Shown here: one piece after another, positions 9,154 to 19,886 of the stretch
Layout: the number at the start of each line of letters is the position of its first letter
Position numbering within the stretch: position 1 is the stretch's first letter
From: Stenogyne calaminthoides
Taxonomy: Eukaryota > Streptophyta > Magnoliopsida > Lamiales > Lamiaceae
Assembly: GCA_037126765.1 (NCBI GenBank)
Contig: JBBCBC010000019.1
Span: forward strand, 25,566,222 to 25,630,221
Reading direction: 5' to 3'
Length of the DNA stretch: 64,000 nucleotides
Position numbers and translations under genes: made by a program
Notes under the pieces: model-generated
Told to the model about the DNA's origin: nothing
The model's database searches: none
Seen by the model: the letters and a program-made list of their open reading frames with translations, nothing else

Positions 9154-9506
9154 ACACATTTATACGAAGCAATGCAATTTTGAACCGTTAATGCATTTTA
9201 CTGATGCACAATGCATTTTTTTATTGTGCATTTTCTTTTTCATATTGCATTTCTTTTTGTAAGTGCACATGTGTGGGAATATACATGATTGGTGGATGAC
9301 GTGATTGAGAGAGAAAAAAAAGGAGTTAATACACATTTATACGAAACAATGCAATTTTGAACCGTTAATGCATTTTACTGATGCACAATGCATTTTTTTA
9401 TTGTGCATTTTTTTTTCATATTGCATTTCTTTTTGTAAGTGCACATGTGTGGGAATATACATGATTAGTGGATGACGTGATTGAGAGAGAAAAAAAAGGA
9501 GTTAAT
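9154..9506. repeat. Tandem duplication of a 177-bp foldback-containing unit
   Basis: Copy 1 is 9154-9330 and copy 2 is 9331-9506, differing at only a handful of positions. Each begins ACACATTTATACGAARCAAT and ends AAGGAGTTAAT, and contains an inverted pair of TGCACAATGCATT and TTGTGCATTTT words. The near identity means a recent duplication. Confidence 0.85.
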
Positions 9507-10094
9507 AAAACCCGTCAAACAGCCAAAATGGTGTAAATGATGTATTGAAAAATGTGAAAAAGTCATGATGAGTTCTGCCACATGTCAAATCAAACACCCA
9601 CAGTATTCTCCATTTGTTTCTTTTACAAAAGACAAAATAGGCAGGAGACATAATACTTATTGTAATGGATTACAAGTTTTTTCCTCAATATATCTCTTAG
9701 TAAGTGTTTCATGTGAAATGTAGTTATCAATTTTTGACCCTACAAAGCTGCCACAGTGCCAAAAACTTCCAACCCTAACTTAAACATGACTCTTGAGATG
9801 AATTAACTAATAACATGGAAGAATATTTAAATAGTTTGCATTAATATTATTCATTCTTGTCAAATAGTCTCCTTTTAATATCCACACATTTGATTTCGTG
9901 AAGCTCCATATATTCTTTATTACATAAATAGGACTATTTTAATAATAATAAAGATAGGACCACATCTCCCCGCTAAGGGGCCAACGACACGGGTGGGGGA
10001 AGTTCCTCCCTTCCTCACAATAATAATATATATGTAATCACATATTTATTTAACATATATGAACCCACATATATAGCTTTCCAAACCTCTCTTA
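9507..10094. other. Intergenic DNA, nothing recognised
   Basis: No gene or element could be delimited. A short GC-rich patch at 9966-10010 (CCCCGCTAAGGGGCC and nearby) stands out from AT-rich surroundings but has no further structure. Confidence 0.3.
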
Positions 10095-10899
10095 CAGAGG
10101 TGATCCTATAATTTTAGGGGCCCAGAGCAAAAATAAATTTGGACCCTTTTTTATGATTAAAAGATAAATTATTAAAACAAAGAAAATCTCATAATTATAA
10201 AAATAAAATAAGACGTATAATAAAAATGTAGCTTAATATTTAAAAGAAAAAAAAGAATGAATAAACTACCTGCATAATTAGCTATGAAAAAATAATCTTC
10301 TCGCGGTTTTATCTGCAAAGTCATCAATTAATTTTTCATAATTAAGTGTTTCTAAATATTCGCTCTCAATTGAAATCAAAATAAAATTTATGAATAAGAA
10401 ATCTAAAATTAAAAGTACCTTATTAGAAAAGACACGATTCTTTTCAAGGGTCATTCGTCAATTTTCTTATGAACGCGCTATGTGAGATGTATAAGATTAA
10501 TTTTAAGAGACGACTAGATTGGTATAAATTTAATTTGAAAAAAAAATTAAGAAATACAAATATTCAAAATACAGAAAGATTGAAAAAAATATGACAAAAA
10601 ATGGTATAGATTTAATTTGAAAAAAATAAGAAAGAAAAATATTAAAAAAATAGAAAGATTTAAAAAAATATGACAAATTCGTGGAAATAGGGTCTCGATC
10701 CTATGACCTCATGCACAAAATGGTTCTTAAAGGCGCTCACTTTACAAACTCGGTTAGCCATCAAACGTGATATGACTACCGACTTTCTAAATTATAACAC
10801 ATACACATATATATATATATATAAAAAAAAAAATGGGGGCCCTCGCCAAAAAGGGCCCTATATGGCGGCACCATCTACGCCGCCCTAGGGCCGCCCCTG
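10095..10899. mobile_element. Non-autonomous hAT-like element
   Basis: The left end is CAGAGGTGATCCTA and the right end is the inverted complement of CAGGGGCGGCCCTA: a hAT-type CAGRGGYG terminal repeat. The flanks are an 8-bp duplication, CTCTCTTA (10087-10094) and CTCTCTTG (10900-10907), with one mismatch. Both features are typical of hAT transposons. The interior is AT-rich with no transposase. 805 bp. Confidence 0.8.
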
Positions 10900-10907
10900 C
10901 TCTCTTG

Positions 10908-11520
10908 TATTCATATAGTACAAGAGCAAGACTTTATATGCTTTCCAAATTTATCTTATAATTCAAGTCTTTATATGCTTTTCGAAACTATCTTATATTC
11001 ACAGAGTAGGACTCTTGTGGAAACACCAGATTTATATTTTTCATTTTTAATATAAGATAGTTTTTGGAAACGCCGTGAGAATTGGGCGATTGTTGGGAAC
11101 ACGAGGAAGAAGAAGAATAAATCTGGAGTTTAAAAAACACGGGTCCGAAGCCTGGCCTGCGAAAATTTAAAGAAAAAAGCTCAATTCACCTACAATTGCA
11201 CATATCACTTTGTATGCAATATTGCATACAACTTTTTGCGATATTCATATAGTACAAGAGCAAGTCTCCTAAGTATCCGCACGGTGCACTTGATGCACAA
11301 CTAATATTATTAAATAAAAATAATAAAAGTTAATCAACTAATATTGTAAGTTAAAGCAACTAATAATATCATTTAAAAAATGCAATTGATGAGTGAATGG
11401 TGCATACAAGATCACCTGATTGTACCAAATCTATTATTTTCCTTGAAACTAACTTTTTTATAAAATTATTTAAGTTTTAAAAGCAATTAAGTAGTTTATA
11501 TACATATAAAATAATATGAG
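10908..11520. other. Intergenic DNA with a shared palindromic repeat
   Basis: No gene. 11140-11235 contains a dispersed repeat (related to 29590-29680) that ends in a 20-bp palindrome at 11211-11230 around TGCAATATTGCA. 10908-11060 has short repeats of CTTTATATGCTTT and a TTTGGAAAC word. Confidence 0.4.
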
Positions 11521-11962
11521 GAAAAAAAATTTGGTCCCATTATTTTTTTATAATTTATTTTTTGTTCAAAAAATTATTCAAATTTAGTCTTATAGTTATC
11601 TTGCTTGTCCTATTTTAGTCTCATTTTCGTCGCAAAACATAATTTTTTGTCGGTTTCGTTCATGTGTAAATCACGTGCCGGTTATAATTGGGGGTTTTTT
11701 TTACTGTAGTAGCTATTTTTCAAATTTTTAAAAGAGCAAAAATATTCCTTCTAAGTTGCGGAAAAAATAAATTTTTATTTGATAATCAGCTTTCACATCA
11801 GCTACGAGCTCATAAACCCTCAATTTTAATCGATGTGTAACTTGAGCATGATCGAAAGCTACAAAATTTTATATTTCTCGACAAAAATGAGATCAAAACT
11901 AAATAGTTAAAAAAATTTGGACGAAAAAAGAATTATAGAAAAGTTATGACACCAAAACACTT
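11521..11962. mobile_element. Foldback element with long inverted arms (Mutator-like form)
   Basis: The left arm (from TTTGGTCCCATTATTTTTTT through CTCATTTTCGTCGCAAAACA) and the right arm are inverted complements over roughly 170 bp with moderate divergence. The inner part holds no gene. No target duplication was identified, so the class (Mutator-like or other foldback) is an inference from TIR length. Confidence 0.5.
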
Positions 11963-12496
11963 ATTTTCTCTAAATTATGCCGATCAATATATGTACAATA
12001 TTCTATACGCCTGAAACTATGAAAAACTAGCAAAAATTATCTTTAGAGCTTTTCCAATTTGGTATTTGTATTTTATTATCTTTAATATATGTACATGTAT
12101 CATTAACGATGATTTTTTATGTCAATCATTAAACTTTTCGAGTAAAAGAAATATTAAAGTACAAAGATGAAACAATACTTACGGGACTGAATTGATTAGG
12201 TGTGATAGAATTGAGTTGAATTGATTAAAATTTAATTGATTGGACTGAATTTGTTTGAATAAAGATATGTGTTTGGATTGTAGGATTTGATTGAGAGATT
12301 AGATGGGAAACCAATTGAAATGTCATAAATAACTTTAAATTGAAATGAAACAACCACACTTCATTCTTGTGAATATATTCAAACAATAGAAGGACAATTT
12401 GTAATATTACATTTATAATATGTTATATCTCACCTCCATGAAAAGATTTAATACATTTTTTACCTGAGCTTGAAGTATATAATGGGCCCTCATCCC
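11963..12496. other. Intergenic AT-rich DNA, nothing recognised
   Basis: Contains a simple run of TTGATT/GAATTGA words at 12190-12300. No gene, no delimited element. Confidence 0.3.
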
Positions 12497-12591
12497 CACT
12501 ACTACACATTTGTGCTTGGAGAGCTCCACTTGGACAGCCTTTTTTTCAAACAGCTCTCCAAGTGGTTCCTTGGAGAGCGGTTGTTGGGATA

Positions 12592-13853
12592 TTTTAGTTT
12601 TGATTAATTATGCCAAAACATTATCAACTTGTGTTATTTAAGTTAATCTACAGATAACAAGTTGAGGGGGAACAAGTTAAGGGGGAACTCATGAAATCAG
12701 ACGAAGATGATTGAGATTTGTGAAGAAAGAAAAGCGATAAAATCAAGATCGAAGAAATAGGATGAGTCGAGTTAAGAAATATGAAATCGGACAAGAAGAA
12801 ATCATTCGGATGAATAAAGAAAAAAGTCGATAAAATCTGAACAAGAAATGAAATCGAGAAGAAAAATCTGATGAACAAATGAAATCGGTTTGGATGAAAC
12901 AAAGAAATCGGTTCGGATGAACAAAGTGAAATCATCAAGCGGATGAACAAAGGAAATCAAAGAATCGATGAACAATGATTTCAAAGATGATGAACAAAGA
13001 TTTCAAAGACACCATAAATCTGCGGACCATTTTCTCTGAGATCGATTCAATGGACGGATCGAAGCGACGAATCGGAAGAGATGAACAAATGTCGACGAAA
13101 TGATCGGATCCGATTAGACACACAAAAGCGGTGGCCAATAAGAAGACAACACATATATTGATGTGACATAAAGTTGCAAGGAAAAGTGCAAAAGGACAAA
13201 GAAAAGCTGAAAGTTATTAGTATGGATTTGAATATTACTTTCCAACGGTAATATTTAAATCCACACTATAAATACATTGCACTATCTTCAAAAGAAGATA
13301 ATGGAGGATCTGCAAAGTGAAATTAAAGCCAAATATTCAAGCAACTCCATTCATAGAACACAGAGCTAGAAATACACACATATATTCAAAAGTGTTCTAC
13401 CCTAGATCTAAGCACAAATGTTATATCCTAAGCTTAGAGAGATTTTCCCATCCTTAGCATTGAGGCTAAAAAAATGTAAGGGAAAATCTCAACCTAGTTG
13501 GAAACCAAACAAACCTTACCCAAATCGATTCGGTTAAGTTTGTAGGTGAAGTGTGAACTTCGGTAAACATCTAGCAATCCCGAAAGGGAGGGTAGGCGAT
13601 CCCTTAGAGGGTGATAAGTCCCGTTTGAGTGAGAACTCGGTAAACATATGTTGGTTAAGTTGGTGCCCCATGAAGGGAAGAGTGGATGTAGGACGAGTTG
13701 TCCGAACCACTATAAAAATACGTGTGTTCTTATTTGCTTTCATATTAACTTTCATACATACTTTAGCAAATCTGCATAACACATTCGAAAAAATTTTAAG
13801 TCACCTCCCATTGAGATTTTACGAGTTTTAAATCGGGTTTTTCGGGACCAACA
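12592..13853 (+). mobile_element. Solo copia LTR inside the CACTA element
   Basis: Starts TGTTGGGATATTTTAG and ends CGGGACCAACA. It is flanked by a perfect 5-bp duplication GCGGT (12587-12591 and 13854-13858). Related LTRs are found at 57663-59344 and, in part, at 19080-19751. There is no internal sequence, so unequal recombination between two LTRs is the likely origin. The insertion hit one of the CACTA subterminal repeats. Confidence 0.9.
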
Positions 13854-14219
13854 GCGGTTCTATTAAAAAAAAAACAAAAACATCGGTTAAAAACCGCTGT
13901 CCAAGATCAAAGCTTAGATAGCGGTTCATAAATCACATTGTCAGGGAGAATAATTGGAGAGCGGTTTTGAACCATTTGTCAAAAAAAATTTGACAAATGG
14001 TTCATAAAACCGCTCTCCAAGTGAATTAATTTTTATTTTTATTTTTTTTGTAAAGCTTTTATTTTTTGTTTTATTTTTTTGTTTTAATTTGTAAATTCTT
14101 TTTAGGTACCGTTCAAATATTTTATTCTTTAAATTCTCGTGTTATTTCTTTTTAATATTCATCGTATATAATGAGATTAACACAAACTCTTATGTAAAAT
14201 TTGTTCATAATATTACTTG

Positions 14220-15040
14220 TTTAAATAGAAAAGTATTACTTGTTTAGATAGAAAGGTATAACTTGTTTAAAGAAAAGTATTACTTGTTTAGATGAAAAAG
14301 TATTACTTGTTTAAAGGAAAATATTACTTATTTAGATAGAAAAGTATTACTTGTTTAGAAGGAAAATTATTACAAGTTTAAAAGAAAGGTAGTACTTTTT
14401 TAAAAAAAAGTACAAGTAAAAAATATAAATTTAATATAATTTAATTTAAATTTATATAAAAAAATTATTATATAAAAATGTGATTGAATTAATAAATAAG
14501 ATAATTGAAATAAAGAATTTAAAAAAAAATTGTAAGAAAAAATGATTTTTAGAACATATAGAATTAATTTCATTAAATAAACACAAGAAAAGTATTACTT
14601 GTTTAGATGAAAAAGTATTACTTGTTTAAAGAAAAAAATTACTTGTTTAAATAGAAAAGTATTACTAGCTTGTTTAAATAGAAAGATATAACTTATTTAA
14701 AGAAATATATATATTACTTGTTTAGAAGAAAAAGTATTACTTGTTTAAAGAAAAATATTACTTATTAAGATAAAAAAAAAGTATATTACTTGTTTAGAAG
14801 GAAAAATATTACAAGTTTAAAAGAAAGGTACGTAGTGTACTTTTAAAAAAAACAAGTAAAAAATATAATTTTAATATAATTTAATTTAAATTTATATAAA
14901 AAAATTATTATTATATAAAAAAGTGTGATTGAATTAATAAATAAGATAATTGAAATAAAGAATTTAAAAAAAAAAATTGTAAAAAAAATGAATTCTAGAA
15001 CATATGGAATTAATTTCATTAAGTAAACGCAAGAAAAAAG
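14220..15040. repeat. AT-rich minisatellite duplicated with a 440-bp period
   Basis: Many imperfect 18-22-bp units of the form AAAGTATTACTTGTTTAGAT run at 14220-14400 and again at 14585-14830. Each run is followed by the same 170-bp block (14400-14585 and 14845-15030), so a compound unit of about 440 bp is duplicated in tandem. It lies in the interior of the CACTA element. Confidence 0.75.
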
Positions 15041-15923
15041 TAGTGCCCGAAATGAATTGATCCCCGCCAGCGCCTAAGGTCCCGTATTCGGTCCCCCATG
15101 GGAGCGAATAATTGCCTCAATTAATTGAGAGACTTGGTGGCTTATATATGAGATGCTTGGTGGGTCCGTGCCTAAAAATCGATTTTTTTTTTAAAAAAAA
15201 AAAAAAAGTGTTGGAGAAGCGGTTAAAAACCGGCCCAAGTGTATATGCTTGATAATGTTGAAAACCGCTCTCCAAGTGAACACTTGTAATGCGGTTAAAA
15301 AAACCGCCCGCCCTTGATTTCTTAGACAAATGTTTTATATCGATTGTCCAAGCTTGACACCGTTTTGTTTGAGAGCATATGCTTGGATAGCGGTTGAAAA
15401 CCGATCTCCAAGTGAACACTTGCAATGCGGTTAAAAACCGTCTGTCTGTTATCTTGATTTCTTGGACCAATGTTTTTTATCGGTCATCAAGCTTGATTAA
15501 ATTTGTTACTTGGAGAGCGGTTATAACAGCTCTCCAAGGTCATTTTTAACAGATGTCCAAGCCCAAATCTATATTAGTGCTCATAAACCAAACGATAAAT
15601 TAGTTGGGATTAAAATCCTAATTCTGACCTATTCCGATCAATCCCGACCAAACGGGACCTAAGGTATCCGCCGGCCACTATCATTCCTCCTCTACAAATT
15701 ATCCGGCATAAATTAGATTTAATACCTAATACAATTCAAATAACTCCATTGTAGCCTATTTTTCAATCAAGAGAAATCAAATAGAAGCATGTAATTCATT
15801 CATGATCTCAAAATTTATTTTAGGAAAAAACCTTATAAAAAGCACGCACGTAATCTTATATATTTCATCTTTTATAAAAGTATATTCTCAGAGTCCATAA
15901 CCCTAACCCTAGCTAGGTAGCTA

Positions 15924-16217
15924 TCATTGCTCGGCCAGGAGGCGCTCGAGCACGGTGGGGCGGCAAGGCACAATGACTGCGCCGTCATGGTGAAAGTCGT
16001 ACTCTTCTGCGGCTTGCTCCAACAGCCTTACGAAGGAGGGGTGTTTTAGGTAATTCAACGACACCACGAATCTTTTCAGCTCGTATCCCTCCTCCGCCAC
16101 CACCGTGAAATGCCCTTCCTTCTTGCCGGAAAGTAGCCTCTTTTGTAGCCTTTCCACTACCATCTTTAGGTTTGAAATATTGCTTCTTTTCTTGCCTTGT
16201 CTTCCAATTTTTGCCAT
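15924..16217 (-). CDS. SAUR (small auxin-up RNA) family protein
   Basis: One exon of 97 codons, ATG at 16217 and TGA at 15924-15926. A basic N-terminus (MAKIGRQGKKRSNISNLKMV) precedes the SAUR domain at about residues 38-90. It shows the conserved order: HFTVVAEEGYELKRFVVSLN, LKHPSFVRLLEQAAEEYDF, then VIVPC. Length and lack of introns are typical. SAUR proteins act in cell expansion, in well-studied members by inhibiting PP2C.D phosphatases and so activating plasma-membrane H+-ATPases. A TATA box lies about 115 bp upstream on the same strand. No clear DST element was found in the 3' flank. It stands alone here, although SAUR genes often come in clusters. The exact subgroup cannot be set by eye. 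Confidence 0.95.
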   Translation of the reverse strand: MAKIGRQGKKRSNISNLKMVVERLQKRLLSGKKEGHFTVVAEEGYELKRFVVSLNYLKHPSFVRLLEQAAEEYDFHHDGAVIVPCRPTVLERLLAEQ

Positions 16218-16330
16218 TCTCTCTTCTCTTTGTTTACTTTTATTAACAAAAGGGTTTATGTGAGTGTGTGGTCTTTCCCAGGATTAGTGATTGTTTGTTT
16301 GACACTGAAATTTAGGTATATGGTATATGC

Positions 16331-16339
16331 TTATATATA
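16331..16339 (-). promoter_or_regulatory. TATA box of the SAUR gene
   Basis: Minus-strand TATATATAA-type motif about 115 bp upstream of the ATG at 16217, followed by a leader of plausible length. I did not find a convincing TGTCTC auxin-response element in the 200 bp around it. Confidence 0.6.
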
Positions 16340-16418
16340 GGGAGAGAGAGATGAAAAAGGTGAAATATGAAAGTTATATGCATGTAAAATTGATTTTTGT
16401 CACTGTTCTCTTATTACC

Positions 16419-16876
16419 GAGTTTGATTCACAAGTGGTCCAATAATTTTGACAACAAATAAATTTAGTCCCATAAAAATTTTTATCGTTCAATTTTAGTT
16501 TTAAATCGGTCGAAAAATTCAAAATGATGTTGTTTTGTCGTTTTAATTTGGGCTTTTAGGCGGATGTTGTGACTGGATTGTCACATGTATTTTATTTTTT
16601 TTAACAACTGAAATTTTAGGCATATAATTTAAAAAAAAATATTAAAAAAATTAAAATTAAAACAGAATTGACTGCAAGAATTAGTCAAACACACTTAAAA
16701 ATACACATGACAGTCCAGTCACACTATCCACCAAAAAGTCCCAAATTGAAATGGTAAAACAGTGTCGTTTTAAGTTCTCCGCCCGATTTCAGACAAAAAT
16801 TAAACATTGTAAAAAATATTGAGACTAATTAAATCGACAATAAAATTTGTTATGGGACTATTTATAATTCAAACTC
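16419..16876. mobile_element. Foldback element with about 190-bp inverted arms (Mutator-like form)
   Basis: Starts GAGTTTGATT and ends with the inverted complement of GAGTTTGAATT. The arms share, inverted, TTAGTCCCATAA, AATCGG(T/G)CG, GTTTT(G/A)(T/C)C words and GTGACTGGA(T/C)TGTCA. There is no coding interior. It sits upstream of the SAUR promoter. No target duplication was confirmed. Confidence 0.65.
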
Positions 16877-17196
16877 TTTTAACTTATTAGTTATTACCAC
16901 ACCATCTCACACAAAATATCAAGAAGGGTGAAGAAGACTGAAGGAAGGACAGGGCTTTTTCAGTATTGCAAAGTATGGGAGACCAATGCACGTGAGAGAA
17001 ATTTGAAGCGCCCATGAAACGTCAATTCCTTTTTTGCTTGACATTTAGAGGCTTCAATTAGGTCGGAGCACTTAATTACATCAAATAATCGGATCCAGTA
17101 TTTTAAATTTACGGCTAAAAAATAGGAGTAATTATTAAAATATAAAAAGAAAAAGTCTTATGTAAAATCTTAAAAAATAATAAAATCTATTAAATA

Positions 17197-17395
17197 CTTC
17201 ATCCGTCCCATAAAAGCGTGCACGTTTTCCTTTTTGGGACGTCCCAAAGAAATGTGCACGTTTTCTTAAATAGCAAAGCACTCAAAATTTACACTCTCAC
17301 AATATCATTATAATTGATTTAAATAATACAATAAAGCAAGTTTTCTTATTTTGTGTGCCCGGATAGGGGTGTACGTTTCTTTGAGACGAAGGGAG
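17197..17395. mobile_element. Stowaway-like MITE
   Basis: Begins CTTCATCCGTCCCATAAAAG and ends in the inverted counterpart (...TTTGAGACGAAGGGAG), flanked by TA at 17195-17196 and 17396-17397. 199 bp. Confidence 0.8.
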
Positions 17396-17455
17396 TAATA
17401 ATTTTCTCCAAACAATTTGGGCTATCATCATTAATACGATAATATAATACTCCCC

Positions 17456-17655
17456 CGAACCAGGTGGCTTAGCCCACCTGGCCACTGGGCTCCTCAATTG
17501 AGTGGGAGACCCAAGTTTGATTCCCTTTGAGAACGAATTGGAGTTTGGGAGTTATAAGGTGGCTTGGTGAATTTGTGGAGTGTTTGGGTGCTTGGTGTAC
17601 TAACTACTAACATCTAACAACTAACTTTGCCCGATAAGAAAAAAAAAAAAAAAAA
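17456..17655 (+). mobile_element. tRNA-derived SINE
   Basis: A polymerase III-type head has an A-box-like TGGCTTAGCCCACCTGG and a B-box-like GTTTGATTCCC about 35 bp later. A body of about 110 bp follows, then a run of 17 A's (17639-17655). It is flanked by ACTCCCC on both sides (17449-17455 and 17656-17662), a short target duplication made by LINE-type retroposition. It lies exactly at the broken left edge of the rearranged Sirevirus-like element. Confidence 0.85.
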
Positions 17656-17662
17656 CTCCCCA

Positions 17663-18774
17663 GTTCAAAGAACACAACAATGTATAGTGGTTCGGAGACT
17701 CAAGCTCCTACATCCACTCTCCCTGTTTCTAGGGAAATTCCTTCAAACACTTCCTAAGGCTTTCGACTCCTCCTCAGAGTTTACTAACCTTTCTACTTTG
17801 AGCTTTTCGACTACCTCTCATGGTTTACTAACTCAAAGCCTCTGGACTTATCACCCTCTCGGGCTCGCCTCTTAGATGTTTAACGAGTTCACACTCCTTC
17901 GGGACTTATCACCCTCACTCGGGATTGCCTAACAACTACCTCACTTCACCACTCGTTATCCCTTACGAGAATGGGTTTGGGTTTGGTGTTGTCTCCAACT
18001 ATGGTGAGATTTTCCCTTACAATGGTTTAGCCTCAATGCTAAGGTTGGGAAAATCTCTCTAAGCTTAGGATATATCGTGGGTTGCTTAGGTTGGGTTTTA
18101 GAACACTCTTTGAATATATTTGTATATCTACAGACTTGTGTTCTAGGGTGGGAATGTTTTGACTATAATGTTCTTGGCGCTGTAGCATTTTGTGCATAAT
18201 CTCCACGCATCCACACTTAATTTGATGGAAGATCTTGTATTTATAGTGTGGATTTGAATGTTACCGTTGGAGAGAATCACATTCAAATCCATATTATTCT
18301 CTGTAAGTTCAGCTTTTCCAGGCTGGTTGTCTTCCTCTCGTTGGTCCACGTCAGCTGGATTCCAATGGCTATATTCCTCAGCTTAAGTGCCTCGGAACAT
18401 TCAGGATATACTGAGCATTCAGTATATTACCGAGTCTTCAGTAATTACTGTGCCTTCAGTATTCTTTGAGTCTTCAGGTTTCTCTGTGCCTTGATTCTCG
18501 AGCCTTGTGTTCTCGATTTCATCTTGAGTCTTGATTCTCGATTTCATCTTGAGTCTTGAAAACTTCATTTCATCTCAAACTTCAGTTTCTTGAAACTTTA
18601 TCGAGTCTTGATTTCTAACGCTCTATATCTCACCGACTATACACGGTGCAGATAACATCCTGAACACTCTAAAACTGAATCCTGACTCATCTATCAAGAT
18701 TATCCTGAACATGTCATACTCAGGGGTTTTGGGATCTAATCAAAATCCTTCTTTATTAAATTCATTTCCCAACA
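17663..18774 (-). mobile_element. Left LTR (3' LTR, truncated) of a rearranged Sirevirus-like copia
   Basis: From about 17668 the sequence matches 20056-21141, the right LTR of the same element, almost base for base, and ends CCCAACA at 18774. The first ~165 bp of the LTR (TGTTGGTCC...) are missing on the left. Immediately right of it lies CCCCCTTTTTGATGATG, the minus-strand polypurine tract, so this is the 3' LTR of a minus-strand element. Confidence 0.8.
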
Positions 18775-19886
18775 ATTTCCCCCTTTTTGATGATGCCAAA
18801 ACCATCTTGTTACAACATTCTTAACTTATACTCAGGTTTCAGTTTTTCTTATTACAAGAATGGTATATCTCTTAACAATCAATTCAGCAATGAATTACCC
18901 AACAATTTCATCACCAAATAACAATAATCAGGCACATCAAATATAAAGACATGTAAAAAGATAATGAGGTATTATCTTTGAGCATAAAGATAAAGTTTCA
19001 TTGATTGTAAGATAGTCTATTACAGTTTACAATGAACTTATCAAAAGATAAAGACAAAATCATAAAGAATTACAAGTCTTCAGTCTTGGTCTTCAGTCTT
19101 CTTGATCTTCAGCTCGGCTCCTCATTCCTCTTCTTCTACGGACCTTGTCTGATCAGACATACTGACACTCATGCTGACTGAGTTCAGTTTCTTCTGACTT
19201 CAGACTTCCTGACCCTCAGGTCTCTTTTACTTACTGAATCTCAGATCCGTTTTCTTTACTGAATCTCAGATCAGTTTTCCTTACTGAGTCTCAGATCTTA
19301 CTGAGTCTCAGATTACTTTTACACAGGCTATCTGATTTCTTCTTTGTCTGATCTGATACATCTTTAGATCAATATATCAGGATAGCATCTGGTAAGTACA
19401 TCATATCAGGTTAGCATATCAGGTTTATCATATCTGATCTTGATCACGTCTGATCTCGGTCAGTCTCTTTTCGCCCATCTTCTGATTTGCAACATTTTCT
19501 TCTGATTTGCTGGCTTTAGCTTTTCTTCACTTCTGGATTTGCACAGCTCATCAGTTGACTCCGGAACTCATCTAACTCATTTGATATCGATCAGTCTTGT
19601 CTGCAGCCGCGTCTGATCTCGATCATCTACTTTTGATTCCGTGAGTTCCCCCTCAATTTGTTCTTTCGTTCCCCCTCAACTTGTTATCTGTAAATTTTCT
19701 TGAATAACACAAGTTGATAATGTTTTGGCATAGAACTAAAATATCCCAACAATTTCTCAATTGATAATGTCACCAAAACATCAGAATATATGCATATTTA
19801 AAGAAACGGGTTTTTCTTTAAAAAGATCAGTTCAGGTGGTCACTCTGAATTTAGTGAACTTTTTGAACTCCCGCTCTGATACCACT
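18775..19886 (-). mobile_element. Internal remnant of a Sirevirus-like copia with a captured LTR edge
   Basis: Only about 1.1 kb lies between the LTRs. 18775-19075 resembles, inverted, the 3' untranslated end of the Copia-A internal region (43300-43760). 19080-19751 resembles the first part of the LTR type found solo at 12592 and 57663 and ends CCCAACA at 19751. 19752-19886 is a leader with an intact initiator-Met tRNA primer site (GCTCTGATACCA, 19873-19884) next to the right LTR. gag and pol are gone. Deletion or recombination between two related elements would explain it. Confidence 0.65.

Larger units (their letters stand above)
12497..15579. mobile_element. Non-autonomous CACTA (En/Spm) element carrying a solo LTR
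   Basis: The left end is CACTACTACACATTTGTGCT and the right end is the inverted complement of CACTAATATAGATTTGGGCT, a CACTA-type TIR of about 28 bp. The 3-bp flanks are CCC and CTC (one mismatch). Both subterminal regions carry many inverted copies of a GCGGTTnnAAACCGCTCTCCAAG-like motif, the expected transposase-binding repeats. There is no transposase. Excluding the LTR at 12592-13853 and its duplication, the element is about 1.8 kb. Its centre holds an AT-rich minisatellite. Confidence 0.85.

Noticed and set aside
9154..9506. CRISPR-like repeat-spacer structure
   Set aside because: Only two adjacent long copies without spacers, in a plant nuclear context; a simple tandem duplication.
15896..15915. 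Telomere-like CCCTAACCCTAG in the SAUR 3' flank
   Set aside because: Only two degenerate units and not the plant TTTAGGG repeat; short telo-box-like words are common near plant genes.
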